This document shows, one piece after another, positions 15,824 through 24,599 of a DNA stretch of 37,073 nucleotides. The stretch is taken from positions 1 through 37,073 of the forward strand of contig LJZT01000001.1 of NCBI GenBank assembly GCA_001314905.1. Direction: 5' to 3'. The notes below the pieces were generated by a model. The model made no database searches. It was not told the DNA's origin and worked only from the letters and a program-made list of their open reading frames with translations. The stretch's first letter is position 1, and each line of letters starts with the position of its first letter. The translations under genes and the position numbers were made by a program. The DNA is from Phormidium sp. OSCR (GTDB lineage: Bacteria > Cyanobacteriota > Cyanobacteriia > Cyanobacteriales > Geitlerinemataceae).

Positions 15824-17122
15824 ATGACATCAGCGAAATCTCAACACCGACCAACCTGGCAACGGGGACTTCGGCTGGCGATCGCCCTCTGCCTCAGCCT
15901 ACTCCTAGCCGCCTGTCAACCCTTCTCATCCCCAGGAAACCAGACCCCCTTAACCCTGACCCTTTGGCATGGTATCAACCCGCCGCCGAACCGGGATGTC
16001 TTCAACGAACTGGTGGCCGAGTTTAATGCCGACCACCCCAATTTACAAATTAATCCCCTCTACATCGGACAACCCGATCAACAACTCCCCAAAATTTTCA
16101 CCGCCGTTGTCGGTGGACTCCCCCCCGACTTACTCTGGTTTACCCCCATGATTACTGGGCAGTTGCTGGAGTTGGGAGCCATTCATCCCCTCAATGAGTG
16201 GTTTGATGACTCGATTAACGCCCGTCAGTTAAACCCAGCCTTGTTAGAGGCCATGACCCTCGAAGACCAGATTTGGTCAATTCCCATGGCCACCAATAAC
16301 CTAGGACTCTTTTATCGTCCCAGTCTCTTCGAGGCGGCGGGAATCGACAGCTTACCCCGTACCTGGCCAGAGTTGCGACAGGTGGCCCGAACCCTCACTG
16401 TCGATAACGACGGCGATGGCCGGCCCGATCGCCATGGCCTGTTACTCTCGTTGGGTAAAGGAGAATGGACTGTCTTTACCTGGCTGGGATTTCTCTACGG
16501 AATGGGGGGAAGCTTAATCGAGGATGGGGTTCCCAATCTTGTCACCCCAGAAGCCGTCGCCGCCTTGCAATTTTGGGCCGACTTAGTGGCCGACGGGTCT
16601 GTTAAATTCTCGCAACCCGAACGAGGCTATGAACTCAACGACTATCTCGCCGGTCGCGTAGCTATGCAGTTAACGGGTCCGTGGACCCTGGAACAACTCG
16701 AAGACTCGGACATTGACTATGATGCCATGGCCATCCCCGCCGCACAGCAGCAGGCCACCGTCTTGGGAGGAGAACATTTATTTGTCATGAAAACTCGCCC
16801 CGAACGACAACAGGCAGCGCTAGAATTTCTGGAGTTTGTGTTGAGTGATCGCTTTCAGACTCAATGGGCCTTAGGGACGGGATATCTCCCTGTGACCGAA
16901 ACGGCCCAAAAAAGTCCGGCCTATCAAGCCTATGTCCGCGATCGCCCAATTCTAACGGTGTTCCTTGAGCAAATGTCAGGAGCGCGATCGCGTCCCATCA
17001 TTGCCAATTATGCCCGTCTCTCCGATAGTCTCGGCCGGGCGATCGAACAAACCCTTCTCGGTACCAATCCCCTCGAGGCCCTCGAAACGGCCCAACGGCG
17101 AATTGACCGGATTTGGCAATAG
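15824..17122 (+). CDS. ABC-transporter sugar-binding lipoprotein
   Basis: 432 residues. The N-terminus ends in the lipobox LLLAAC with Cys31, so the protein is a lipoprotein. LTLWHGINPP, VGGLPPDLLWF and IWSIPMATNNLGLFYRPSLF are hallmarks of family 1 solute-binding proteins (MalE/UgpB-like). VFTWLGFLYGMGGSLIEDG and the EEH-type GGEHLFVMKTRPERQQAALEFLEFV fit a disaccharide or osmolyte binder such as those for glucosylglycerol, sucrose or trehalose. No permease or ATPase genes are adjacent, so it must work with components encoded elsewhere. The neighbouring sucrose synthase, 89 bp downstream on the same strand, hints at sucrose, which is an inference. The ribosome site is weak. Confidence 0.87.
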   Translation: MTSAKSQHRPTWQRGLRLAIALCLSLLLAACQPFSSPGNQTPLTLTLWHGINPPPNRDVFNELVAEFNADHPNLQINPLYIGQPDQQLPKIFTAVVGGLPPDLLWFTPMITGQLLELGAIHPLNEWFDDSINARQLNPALLEAMTLEDQIWSIPMATNNLGLFYRPSLFEAAGIDSLPRTWPELRQVARTLTVDNDGDGRPDRHGLLLSLGKGEWTVFTWLGFLYGMGGSLIEDGVPNLVTPEAVAALQFWADLVADGSVKFSQPERGYELNDYLAGRVAMQLTGPWTLEQLEDSDIDYDAMAIPAAQQQATVLGGEHLFVMKTRPERQQAALEFLEFVLSDRFQTQWALGTGYLPVTETAQKSPAYQAYVRDRPILTVFLEQMSGARSRPIIANYARLSDSLGRAIEQTLLGTNPLEALETAQRRIDRIWQ

Positions 17123-17211
17123 CCATCAGGAAAGGTTGAAGACACCCGACTGCGGGGATCTCAAACCACCCCACACCTCTCCTCAAACTCGTACTCTGGC
17201 AAGACCTAATT

Positions 17212-19632
17212 ATGTCCCAACTCCTTGAATCGGTTCTCAACAGCAACAACAAACTGGATCTGCGTCAGTTTCTCGGTGAACTCCGCCTCAAAGAGCAACG
17301 CTACCTACTGCGTAACGACATTGAACGAGCCTTCAGCGACTACTGTAAAGACCACCAGAAATCTCAGGAGTTCAAAACCCACTCTCCCCTGGCCCAACTG
17401 ATTTTCTATACCCAAGAGTTCATCGTCGATGGCGAGAGCATTTGTGCCATTATCCGCCCCAAAATTGCTGACCAAGAAGCCTTCCGCATTCACGAAGACC
17501 TCAGTTACGACCCCATTACGGTTCAAGACCTTCTCGATACCCGCGATCGCTTCGTGGGCCATTACCGTCCTCAAGACGGCGATGTCTTCGAGATTGACTT
17601 CGAACCCTTCTACGACTACTCCCCCAGCATCCGTGACCCCAAAAACATCGGTAAAGGGGTCGAATTTCTCAACCGCTATCTCTCCAGCAAACTCTTCCAA
17701 GACCCCCGAGAATGGCAAGAAACCCTGTTTCAGTTTCTCAGCCTCCATTCCTACAACGGCTTGAAACTCCTCATCAACCCCCGTATCCGCACCTGGCAAA
17801 AACTCTCAGACCGCGTTAAACAAGCGATTCAGTTCACGAATCAACGTCCTGAGAACGATCCCTATGACAGCTTCCGCTTCGACCTGCAAGACCTGGGATT
17901 TGAGCCAGGCTGGGGGAATACCGCCGGCCGAGTCCGGGATACCCTCAATATCCTCGATGAACTCATCGACTCCCCCAACGATCAGGTTCTCGAAACCTTC
18001 GTCTCGCGCATCCCCATGATTTTCCGCATCGTCTTGGTGTCGGTTCATGGCTGGTTCGGACAAGAGGGAGTTCTCGGTCGTCCTGACACTGGCGGCCAGG
18101 TGGTCTATGTTCTGGACCAGGCCCGCAGTTTGGAAAAACAATTGCAAACTGAACTCCATGACGCCGGACTTGATGTGTTAGGGGTTCACCCCAAAGTCAT
18201 CGTCCTGACACGCCTGATTCCCAACGCCGAGGGAACTCGCTGTAATGAACGCCTAGAAAAAATCTGGGGAACCGATGATGCTTGGATTCTCCGGGTTCCC
18301 TTCCGGGAGTTTAATCCTAAAATGACCCAGAACTGGATTTCTCGCTTTGAAATTTGGCCCTATTTGGAAACTTTTACTCTCGATGCCGAGAAAGAGCTGC
18401 TGGCGGAGTTTAAGGGAAGCCCAGATTTGATTGTTGGCAACTACTCTGACGGCAATATCGTTGCCTTTTTGCTCTCCCGTCGCCTCAAAGTGACTCAGTT
18501 CAATGTTGCTCACGCCCTGGAGAAGTCTAAATATCTGTTTAGTAACCTCTATTGGCAGGATTTGGAGAAGCAATATCACTTTTCAATTCAGTTCACGGCA
18601 GATTTGATTGCCATGAATGCTGCCAATTGTATTATCAGCAGCACCTATCAAGAGATTGTGGGCAAGCCGGATAGTGTCGGACAATATGAGTCCTATCACT
18701 GTTTTTCAATGCCAGATCTCTATCATGTTGTCTCCGGGATCAACTTGTTTAGTCCTAAGTTTAATGTGGTGGCACCTGGGGTCAATGAAACGGTATTTTT
18801 TCCCTATAAACGTCAAGAAGAGCGGGTTCCCAGCGATGTTGAGCGCTTGGGTAAATTGCTTTTTACCGATGATGATCCGGCACAAGTTTTTGGTCAACTT
18901 GATGACCCCAACAAGCGACCCTTGTTTTCGATGGCTCGCCTCGATCGCATCAAAAACCTCTCAGGGTTAGTAGAATGTTTTGGACAAAGCCCGGAGTTGC
19001 AAGAGCATTACAATTTAATTTTCATTGCCGGAAAACTCCGAGAAGATGAGTCAGATGATTCTGAAGAGATTGCCGAAATGCGCAAACTCTATGAATTGAT
19101 TGAACGGCATAATCTGCATGGCAAATTTCGTTGGCTAGGGGTTCGTTTACCCAAAGTGGATTCAGGAGAAGTTTATCGCGTCATTGCCGATCGCCGTGGC
19201 GTTTTCGTGCAACCCGCCTTGTTTGAAGCCTTTGGGTTAACCATCCTAGAGGCGATGATTTCTGGCTTACCTACCTTTGGTACTCAATTTGGTGGTCCGC
19301 TGGAAATTATTCAAGACCAGATTAACGGGTTTTATATCAACCCAACGAATCTGGAGGAAATGGCAGAAAAATTGGTTGATTTTGCCACAAAGTGCGAGCA
19401 GAATCCTGACTATTGGTTGGAAATTTCCAATCAAGGGATGGAGCGAGTCTATAGCACCTACACTTGGAACATTCACACCTCGCGCCTATTGTCAATGGCA
19501 AAAACCTACGGATTCTGGAACTACTCATCTCAGGAAAACCGGGAGGATATGTTGCGCTATCTCGAATCCCTGTTTTACCTTATCTACAAACCCCGCGCCC
19601 AAGCCATGTTAGCTGAACACATGACGCGCTAA
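17212..19632 (+). CDS. susA: Sucrose synthase
   Basis: 806 residues, the normal length for this enzyme. It interconverts sucrose + NDP with fructose + NDP-glucose in the cytoplasm. The N-terminal ~260 residues are the regulatory region. The GT4 catalytic part starts at VSVHGWFGQEGVLGRPDTGG (277-296). NVAHALEKSKY contains the conserved His434, and the donor-site E-x7-E is E672 and E680 in FEAFGLTILEAM. In cyanobacteria SusA mostly cleaves sucrose to feed NDP-glucose to polysaccharide synthesis. It follows the sugar-binding lipoprotein by 89 bp. ATG 17212 begins MSQLLESVLNS, typical for the family. No frameshift or missing residue was noticed. Confidence 0.95.
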   Translation: MSQLLESVLNSNNKLDLRQFLGELRLKEQRYLLRNDIERAFSDYCKDHQKSQEFKTHSPLAQLIFYTQEFIVDGESICAIIRPKIADQEAFRIHEDLSYDPITVQDLLDTRDRFVGHYRPQDGDVFEIDFEPFYDYSPSIRDPKNIGKGVEFLNRYLSSKLFQDPREWQETLFQFLSLHSYNGLKLLINPRIRTWQKLSDRVKQAIQFTNQRPENDPYDSFRFDLQDLGFEPGWGNTAGRVRDTLNILDELIDSPNDQVLETFVSRIPMIFRIVLVSVHGWFGQEGVLGRPDTGGQVVYVLDQARSLEKQLQTELHDAGLDVLGVHPKVIVLTRLIPNAEGTRCNERLEKIWGTDDAWILRVPFREFNPKMTQNWISRFEIWPYLETFTLDAEKELLAEFKGSPDLIVGNYSDGNIVAFLLSRRLKVTQFNVAHALEKSKYLFSNLYWQDLEKQYHFSIQFTADLIAMNAANCIISSTYQEIVGKPDSVGQYESYHCFSMPDLYHVVSGINLFSPKFNVVAPGVNETVFFPYKRQEERVPSDVERLGKLLFTDDDPAQVFGQLDDPNKRPLFSMARLDRIKNLSGLVECFGQSPELQEHYNLIFIAGKLREDESDDSEEIAEMRKLYELIERHNLHGKFRWLGVRLPKVDSGEVYRVIADRRGVFVQPALFEAFGLTILEAMISGLPTFGTQFGGPLEIIQDQINGFYINPTNLEEMAEKLVDFATKCEQNPDYWLEISNQGMERVYSTYTWNIHTSRLLSMAKTYGFWNYSSQENREDMLRYLESLFYLIYKPRAQAMLAEHMTR

Positions 19633-19646
19633 TTCCACAAACAAAC

Positions 19647-19665
19647 TGGGGGCAACTTGCCCCCA
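19647..19665. terminator. GC-rich hairpin after susA
   Basis: TGGGGGC and GCCCCCA form a 7-bp stem around AACTT, 15 bp after the susA stop. On the plus strand it is followed by A-rich, not T-rich, DNA; on the minus strand a T-rich tail (GTTTGTTTG) follows. It may therefore stop the convergent HetZ-related transcript or protect the susA mRNA end. Confidence 0.5.
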
Positions 19666-19673
19666 AAAGAAAA

Positions 19674-19697
19674 GGGCGCACCGCAGGTGGTGCGCCC
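19674..19697. repeat. GGGCGnAC-type hairpin repeat, copy 2
   Basis: GGGCGCACC and GGTGCGCCC form a perfect 9-bp stem around GCAGGT, followed by CTACATC. This is the same design as the element at 2228-2247. Confidence 0.78.
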
Positions 19698-19746
19698 CTA
19701 CATCTTTCCCCTCTTGGGAGGGGTGCCCGGAGGGCGGGGTGGGTTC

Positions 19747-19845
19747 TGCCTCTTGCCTCTTGCCTCTTGCCTCTTGCCTCTTGCCATCCCCTCCTGGGAG
19801 GGGTTAGGGGTGGGTTATGCCTCTTGCCTCTTGCCTCTTGCCTCT
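19747..19845. repeat. TGCCTCT heptamer arrays around a 31-bp repeat
   Basis: TGCCTCT is repeated five and a half times at 19747-19785 and four times at 19818-19845. The 31-bp G-rich repeat (second copy of 2135-2165) sits between them at 19786-19816. The second array touches the stop codon of the HetZ-related gene at 19844-19846. A divergent copy of the G-rich repeat lies just before at 19708-19746. Confidence 0.93.
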
Positions 19846-21082
19846 ATTCCCGATTCCGATGTTGCCAAGCCAAATCGAGTAGTTTCGTCCAACGTTTTTG
19901 AGCTTGCTTGGGGGTACAGTTGAGGATGCTAGAAATTTCAGTATTGTTGCATCCTTGTTGTTTCAGGGCAATGAGTTTCACTTGAGGAGGGGTGAGATCC
20001 TTGAGGAAACGTTGCCATTGCCCCGGAGACATCCCTAGATTGCGATCGAGATCGGCGCCAAGCCATTGGTGAACCAGTTTCCAGTTGCCAGCGCGGGAGA
20101 ACTTCTCAACATGGTATTTAAACCGTTGTTGGAGATAATCCCGTTGACGAGCCGTTAAACCAAGAATCTCATCAATTTCATGGGCGGGGATATCTTGCAG
20201 TTTCAGAGTCAGGTAATCGATGCATTCAGGTTGTCCCTGATCTTTGAGATAGTTAATCAGGGCCTTGATGACGCGATCGCGCATCACGGATTCTGCTGGG
20301 TCAATGGTATCAGAGACCATCTGTTCGCGCACTTGACGGGCGGCGGCCGAGCGGCTGACGCTTTCGTCTTCTTCGCTTTTGCCCGATTCAACGGCTAACT
20401 CCATGTCAATGGAGGTTTCAGGGGGTTGTCCCTTAGCGAAGCCTTGGGCTCTCAGGATAATCAACTGTTGAGAATTACGCCCTGGGAGGGAAATGCGCCG
20501 TTTAGCATATTGTTCGGTAAAGGCCATATATTCGGCCAGTTCAACCCGAGTTCTGGGCGTATAGTTTTCGGGGACATCATGTTCCCGGCGGAAGGCTCGT
20601 AAAACTTCGATATAAAAGCCTTGCAGGAAATCTTCGATAAGGGTATAGCGACCTTGGAAACCTAGGCGAGCGCGGCTGGGGGCAATATGGCGGTAGACAA
20701 TCACACTCAGATTGCTGTGCAGTTCACTACGGCCGCGTTTGGAGCCAAGTTCGTAGTACCCGGCGATTTTTTGAATCCGATGTTGGGCCAGGTTCAGTTG
20801 CCATTTTTTAACTTCTCCCGAGCGTTGGATGCGATCGCTCTTCTCACAAATTCGCTCGACTTCTCGGGCAATCCGTTCGGCCACGGCTTGGGCGCTGCGA
20901 GACCGAGTTTCGATGGCTTCAGCTAGCCGCTGGTTTAAGGTGTCGGCTAGAGGATCAGCCCCCGAACCCGTCCCCGGAGACGACGATGACATGGTTTGGG
21001 GTTGTGTGGGCTTAATGTCATGTTCGTTGGGGTGGCGTTGGTCGAGGTCACGATGGAAGGAGGTTTGAAGTTTAATAGTCAT
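19844..21082 (-). CDS. HetZ-related protein
   Basis: 412 residues from ATG 21082 (MTIKLQTSFHRDLDQRHP). It is clearly homologous to HetZ of this window: SELHSNLSVIVYRHIAP, LIEDFLQGFYIEVLRAFRRE, EQYAKRRI, LTARQRDYLQQRFKYHVEKF and LVHQWLGADLDRNLGM all have direct counterparts. The end GCNNTEISSILNCTPKQAQK looks like a helix-turn-helix, so DNA binding is likely. A longer frame to 21253 adds residues that look non-coding; ATG 20970 region (MSSSSPG) is another possible start. No patU partner follows here. HetZ paralogues are typical of filamentous cyanobacteria; the role of this one is unknown. The stop codon abuts a heptamer repeat. Confidence 0.85.
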   Translation of the reverse strand: MTIKLQTSFHRDLDQRHPNEHDIKPTQPQTMSSSSPGTGSGADPLADTLNQRLAEAIETRSRSAQAVAERIAREVERICEKSDRIQRSGEVKKWQLNLAQHRIQKIAGYYELGSKRGRSELHSNLSVIVYRHIAPSRARLGFQGRYTLIEDFLQGFYIEVLRAFRREHDVPENYTPRTRVELAEYMAFTEQYAKRRISLPGRNSQQLIILRAQGFAKGQPPETSIDMELAVESGKSEEDESVSRSAAARQVREQMVSDTIDPAESVMRDRVIKALINYLKDQGQPECIDYLTLKLQDIPAHEIDEILGLTARQRDYLQQRFKYHVEKFSRAGNWKLVHQWLGADLDRNLGMSPGQWQRFLKDLTPPQVKLIALKQQGCNNTEISSILNCTPKQAQKRWTKLLDLAWQHRNRE

Positions 21083-21495
21083 GATGGTAGGTGGCAGGTA
21101 GCGCACTGGGTAGAACAAGAGCTTGTCGGTGAACTTCACAGGATGTCCGTCGTCGGCTTCACTGCTGAATCCCTTGACGGTTCTGTGTTGTCCATACTTC
21201 AACTGTAGAGAGCCTTTGAGCCAACGTAGCCCCAGTTCATGCCACTCTTTCAACCTTGCGATCGCCGTTTAACCAGTTACTCAACTGCCCCGAATTTCCC
21301 CTGGGTTGAGGCTCACCTCGAACAGCCGTAATCCCAGGCCAGACGGAGGCTAGAGAGGGGCGATCGCCGCCGGTACTTGGCATCACGCCACTGGGCCAGT
21401 TCCCGGAGCGATCGCCCCCCTCGCGATCACTGTGCCAATTGGCACAAACAATGTCGGTGTAGAGCCTGGCTTCTCAATGACGGCGATCGGCTAGA
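21083..21495. other. Intergenic region between the HetZ-related and yciO genes
   Basis: About 410 bp in which no gene is convincing. It contains several HIP1-type GCGATCGC sequences (for example near 21258, 21360, 21409 and 21483), more densely than the surroundings. The promoter of the HetZ-related gene should be here, but no good -35/-10 pair was found. Confidence 0.4.
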
Positions 21496-22158
21496 TTAAA
21501 TCCAAGCCGCCGCTGTTTCCCAATTCAAGCCCCGGCGGACGATTTCAGGATAATTGGCATCTGTTAAATCTAAAATGGTGGACATTTCATACCCCGGTTC
21601 GCTGCCATCGTCGATAATCAGGTCAACCAGTTTCTCAAAAGCGTCGAACAATTCAGCTTTGTCCAGGGTTTGCCCGACTTCTAAGGTGGGAATTGGCGTA
21701 CTATGTTCCTTATCGAGCAGATAGGCCGAAGTCGAGACAATGGGAACTTGCAAGGCATCGAGGAGGGCAAGACAGACGGGGCGATCGGGAACCCGAATCC
21801 CCGTGGTTTTGCGTTTCGGAGACATCACCAGTTTGGGAACCTGCTTCGTCGCCGGCAAGAGAAAGGTAAACGGCCCAGGGATAAGACGTTTCATAATTCG
21901 ATAGGCCGGATCAGAGACTTGGGCATAACTGGCAATGTTCGACAGAGAGGGGCAAAGAAAGGTTAGGGGTTTTTCATTAGACAGTTGTTTGATTTGACGA
22001 ACTCGTTGCACAGCAGACTTAACGCTGATGTCACAACCGATGGCGTAAACCGTGTCGGTGGGATATAACATCACAGCCCCTTGAGCTAGGGCATCTTTAA
22101 TTTCCTCTATTCGCCGAGGTTGCGGGGTGTCCGGATGAACTTCGTAAATGGTTGCCAT
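21496..22158 (-). CDS. yciO: YciO/Sua5/YrdC-family protein (threonylcarbamoyl-AMP synthase-like)
   Basis: 220 residues from ATG 22158 (MATIYEVHPDTPQPRRIEEI). The order of motifs matches E. coli YciO along its whole length: AVMLYPTDTVYAIGCDI, IRQ/IKQLSNEKPLTFLC, YRIMKRLIPGPFTFLL, KRKTTGIRVP and the end STILDLTDANYPEIVRRG. The fold binds ATP and tRNA and in Sua5/TsaC makes threonylcarbamoyl-AMP for t6A tRNA modification. The C-terminal Sua5 domain is absent. YciO members are weak or different in activity, so the exact role is open. A frame upstream to 22299 overlaps the divergent larC gene and is rejected. The start lies 127 bp from the larC start on the other strand. Confidence 0.87.
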   Translation of the reverse strand: MATIYEVHPDTPQPRRIEEIKDALAQGAVMLYPTDTVYAIGCDISVKSAVQRVRQIKQLSNEKPLTFLCPSLSNIASYAQVSDPAYRIMKRLIPGPFTFLLPATKQVPKLVMSPKRKTTGIRVPDRPVCLALLDALQVPIVSTSAYLLDKEHSTPIPTLEVGQTLDKAELFDAFEKLVDLIIDDGSEPGYEMSTILDLTDANYPEIVRRGLNWETAAAWI

Positions 22159-22174
22159 AGGGTTGCAATAATCA

Positions 22175-22207
22175 GATATATGGGCGATATATGGGCGATG
22201 TATGGGC
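22175..22207. repeat. 11-bp tandem repeat in the yciO-larC gap
   Basis: GATATATGGGC occurs twice and GATGTATGGGC once, head to tail. It lies 17 bp upstream of the yciO ATG and between the two divergent genes, so it may overlap promoter elements of both. Confidence 0.8.
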
Positions 22208-22285
22208 TGCATTTGATGGCACTGCCAACCTATAATCGCATTGGTTTCCCCGTCTAACGGGTTTTCGAGGGCAAAAGAACAGGTT

Positions 22286-23578
22286 ATGACCCGTCGCATT
22301 GCTTATTTTGATTGTCCAACAGGTGTCGCTGGGGATATGTGTCTCGGGGCGTTGCTCGATGCCGGCCTCCCCTTGGACTATCTTGAACAACAACTGGCCG
22401 GCTTAGGTTTGGCCGATGCCTTCAGGTTGCGGCCCGAACGAGTCCATCGCAATGGCCAAGCTGGGTTAAAGCTCCATGTGGAGTTAGCCAAGGTCACTCA
22501 AGAGCCGCCAACGTTTGAAGGGCAGGATCACTCCCATCATGATCACTCCCATCATGATCACTCCCATCATGATCACTCCCATCACGGCACTCGTCATTTG
22601 CCCGAGATTGAAACCATGATTCAGGGCGCGAATTTGAGCCAGCGTGCCAGGGATTGGAGTTTGAAGGTGTTTCGACGTTTAGCCGCTGCCGAAGGGGCTG
22701 TTCACGGAATTAGCCCCGATCGCGTCCATTTTCATGAGGTGGGGGCTGTCGATGCGATCGTCGATATTGTGGGAACCTGTATCGGTTTGGATTGGTTCGA
22801 GGTTGACCAGATTTTCTGTTCGGCTCTCCCCAGCGGCGGCGGTACGGTGAACGCGGCCCATGGACGGCTGCCGGTTCCGGTTCCGGCGGTGTTGAAATTG
22901 TTTGAGATGGGCGGGGTGATGATGTATGACAATGGCATTCAGCGGGAGTTGGTAACGCCCACGGGAGCGGCGTTAATGGTGACGCTGGCCCAGTCGTTTG
23001 GCCCGGTTCCGGCGATGACATTACGACAAACGGGGTTGGGGGCGGGAACTCAGGAGTTACCGATTCCCAATCTATTACGTCTGTGGTTTGGGGAAGTCGA
23101 GGAGATGTCTGCGGGGTGCGATCGCGTCTGTGTTTTGGAAACTCAGTTGGATGACACGACGCCTCAGGTGATTGGCTATACCTGCGATCGCCTGTTTGAG
23201 ATTGGGGCCTTAGATGTCTTTACGCAACCGGTTCAGATGAAGAAATTTCGCCCCGGAATCTTATTAACGGTGATTTGTCTGCCCGAGATACAAGAGATCT
23301 GCAAACAGGTGATTTTCCAAGAAACCACGACTCTCGGGATTCGCCAGCGTATTCAACCGCGATCGCTCCTCAACCGTCGCTTCGAGACAGTCATCGTTGA
23401 CGGCCAACCGGTTCGCGTCAAAATTGCCAGTGATACCAGCGGGGCCATTGTTAATGTGCAACCGGAATATGAGGATGTGGCGGCGATCGCCCGTCAACAG
23501 CAACGCCCCTGGCAACAGGTTCAGCAACAGGCCCGAGACGCTTGGCATGACTCTGGATCTCGAACGACTCGACAATGA
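22286..23578 (+). CDS. larC: LarC, nickel-pincer cofactor nickel insertase
   Basis: 430 residues from ATG 22286 ([20 protein letters not shown]). [38 protein letters not shown] and [11 protein letters not shown] are LarC signatures. LarC uses CTP to insert nickel into the pyridinium-bisthiocarboxylate pincer cofactor of lactate racemase and relatives. Residues 81-100 are a His-rich loop of four DHSHH units, a plausible metal store. Unlike lactobacillar larC, which needs a programmed frameshift, this is one continuous frame. No larA, larB or larE is present nearby, so the cofactor's user is elsewhere. AGG lies five bases before the ATG. A Zur-like box overlaps its stop codon. Confidence 0.9.
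   Translation: MTRRIAYFDCPTGVAGDMCLGALLDAGLPLDYLEQQLAGLGLADAFRLRPERVHRNGQAGLKLHVELAKVTQEPPTFEGQDHSHHDHSHHDHSHHDHSHHGTRHLPEIETMIQGANLSQRARDWSLKVFRRLAAAEGAVHGISPDRVHFHEVGAVDAIVDIVGTCIGLDWFEVDQIFCSALPSGGGTVNAAHGRLPVPVPAVLKLFEMGGVMMYDNGIQRELVTPTGAALMVTLAQSFGPVPAMTLRQTGLGAGTQELPIPNLLRLWFGEVEEMSAGCDRVCVLETQLDDTTPQVIGYTCDRLFEIGALDVFTQPVQMKKFRPGILLTVICLPEIQEICKQVIFQETTTLGIRQRIQPRSLLNRRFETVIVDGQPVRVKIASDTSGAIVNVQPEYEDVAAIARQQQRPWQQVQQQARDAWHDSGSRTTRQ
22526..22585. repeat. 15-bp tandem repeat coding the LarC His loop
   Basis: GATCACTCCCATCAT is repeated four times, the last copy with C as final base. Each unit codes for DHSHH. Identity at synonymous positions suggests recent slippage. Confidence 0.95.
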
Positions 23579-23590
23579 AAACAATTATCA
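23576..23590. promoter_or_regulatory. Zur-like box upstream of the COG0523 gene
   Basis: TGAAAACAATTATCA fits the cyanobacterial Zur consensus TGAnAATnATTnTCA at 11 of 12 fixed positions. The consensus is from memory of Anabaena work. It lies 38 bp before the ATG of the GTPase gene, and its first three bases are the larC stop codon. It should give repression by zinc-loaded Zur. Confidence 0.7.
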
Positions 23591-23627
23591 TTTACCATAG
23601 TCACTACCCGCCACAACGTTCGATTTT

Positions 23628-24599
23628 ATGGTCAATACCCCCATGCTCAACACCGTCCCCGTCACGGTCCTCACCGGTTATCTGGGAGCCGGGAAAACCA
23701 CCCTCCTCAACCGCATCCTGACCTATGAACATGGCAAAAAGGTTGCCGTGATCGTCAATGAATTTGGTGAAGTCGGCATTGACAACCAGTTAATAATTGA
23801 TGCCGATGAAGAAATTTTTGAAATGAATAACGGCTGTATCTGTTGCACCGTAAGAGGCGACTTAATTCGCATTATTGGTAATTTAATGCGTCGGCGCGAT
23901 AAATTTGACCACCTAGTGATTGAAACCACCGGCTTAGCCGATCCGGCCCCCGTGATTCAAACCTTCTTCGTCGATGAAGATATGCGCGAGCAGCTCAACC
24001 TGGATGCCGTAGTCACCGTGGTAGATGCCAAACATATCCATGATCACTGGGATGCCGATGAAGCTCAAGAACAAATCGCCTTTGCCGATGTGATTCTGCT
24101 CAACAAGACCGATTTAGTCAGCGAAGCCGAGTTACAAGACCTCGAAACCCGCATCCGTTCTATGAATATCATGGCTAAGGTCTATCGCACTCAAGATGCT
24201 GCCATTGAGATGAATGATATTCTCGGCGTCAAGGCCTTTGACCTCAATCGAGCCTTGGAGGTCGATCCGCAGTTCCTCGACGAAGATGCCCACGAGCATG
24301 ATGAGACGGTGGGATCGATCGCCCTTGTTGAAGCCGGGGCCGTGGATGCCGAGAAACTCAATGCTTGGCTGAGTGAGTTGCTGCAAACTCAAGGGCCAAA
24401 CATCTTTCGCATGAAAGGTATTTTGAATCTTGAGGGAGAAGACGATCGCTTTGTCTTTCAAGGGGTGCATATGCTCTTCGATGGTTCCCCCGATCGCCCC
24501 TGGAAGCCCCAGGAACCCCGCAAAAACGAGTTAGTCTTCATTGGCCGCGATCTCGACGAAACGCAGTTAAAAGAGGACTTTCGCGCGTGTCTGGTCTAA
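23628..24599 (+). CDS. COG0523/CobW-family GTPase, probable zinc metallochaperone
   Basis: 323 residues. The P-loop GYLGAGKTT is at 17-25, the metal-binding CxCC motif (GCICC) at Cys70, 72 and 73, and the G4 motif NKTD in the middle. A His/Asp-rich bit DEDAHEHDE is at ~218-226. The C-terminal CobW_C domain ends FVFIGRDLDE. These GTPases deliver metals to proteins. The Zur-like box upstream and the znuACB genes downstream point to zinc rather than cobalt or nickel, although larC directly upstream makes nickel worth a thought. The ATG at 23628 has no strong ribosome site; ATG 23643 is an alternative. It overlaps the WD40 gene by 13 bases. Confidence 0.9.
   Translation: MVNTPMLNTVPVTVLTGYLGAGKTTLLNRILTYEHGKKVAVIVNEFGEVGIDNQLIIDADEEIFEMNNGCICCTVRGDLIRIIGNLMRRRDKFDHLVIETTGLADPAPVIQTFFVDEDMREQLNLDAVVTVVDAKHIHDHWDADEAQEQIAFADVILLNKTDLVSEAELQDLETRIRSMNIMAKVYRTQDAAIEMNDILGVKAFDLNRALEVDPQFLDEDAHEHDETVGSIALVEAGAVDAEKLNAWLSELLQTQGPNIFRMKGILNLEGEDDRFVFQGVHMLFDGSPDRPWKPQEPRKNELVFIGRDLDETQLKEDFRACLV

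Noticed and set aside
19747-19845. TGCCTCT arrays as CRISPR
   Set aside because: Direct heptamers without spacers; they are simple tandem repeats.
21083-21253. Longer N-terminus of the HetZ-related protein
   Set aside because: The added residues have no resemblance to HetZ, whose own N-terminus is short.
22159-22299. Longer N-terminus of YciO
   Set aside because: It would overlap the divergent larC start, and E. coli YciO begins at the equivalent of MATIYEVH.
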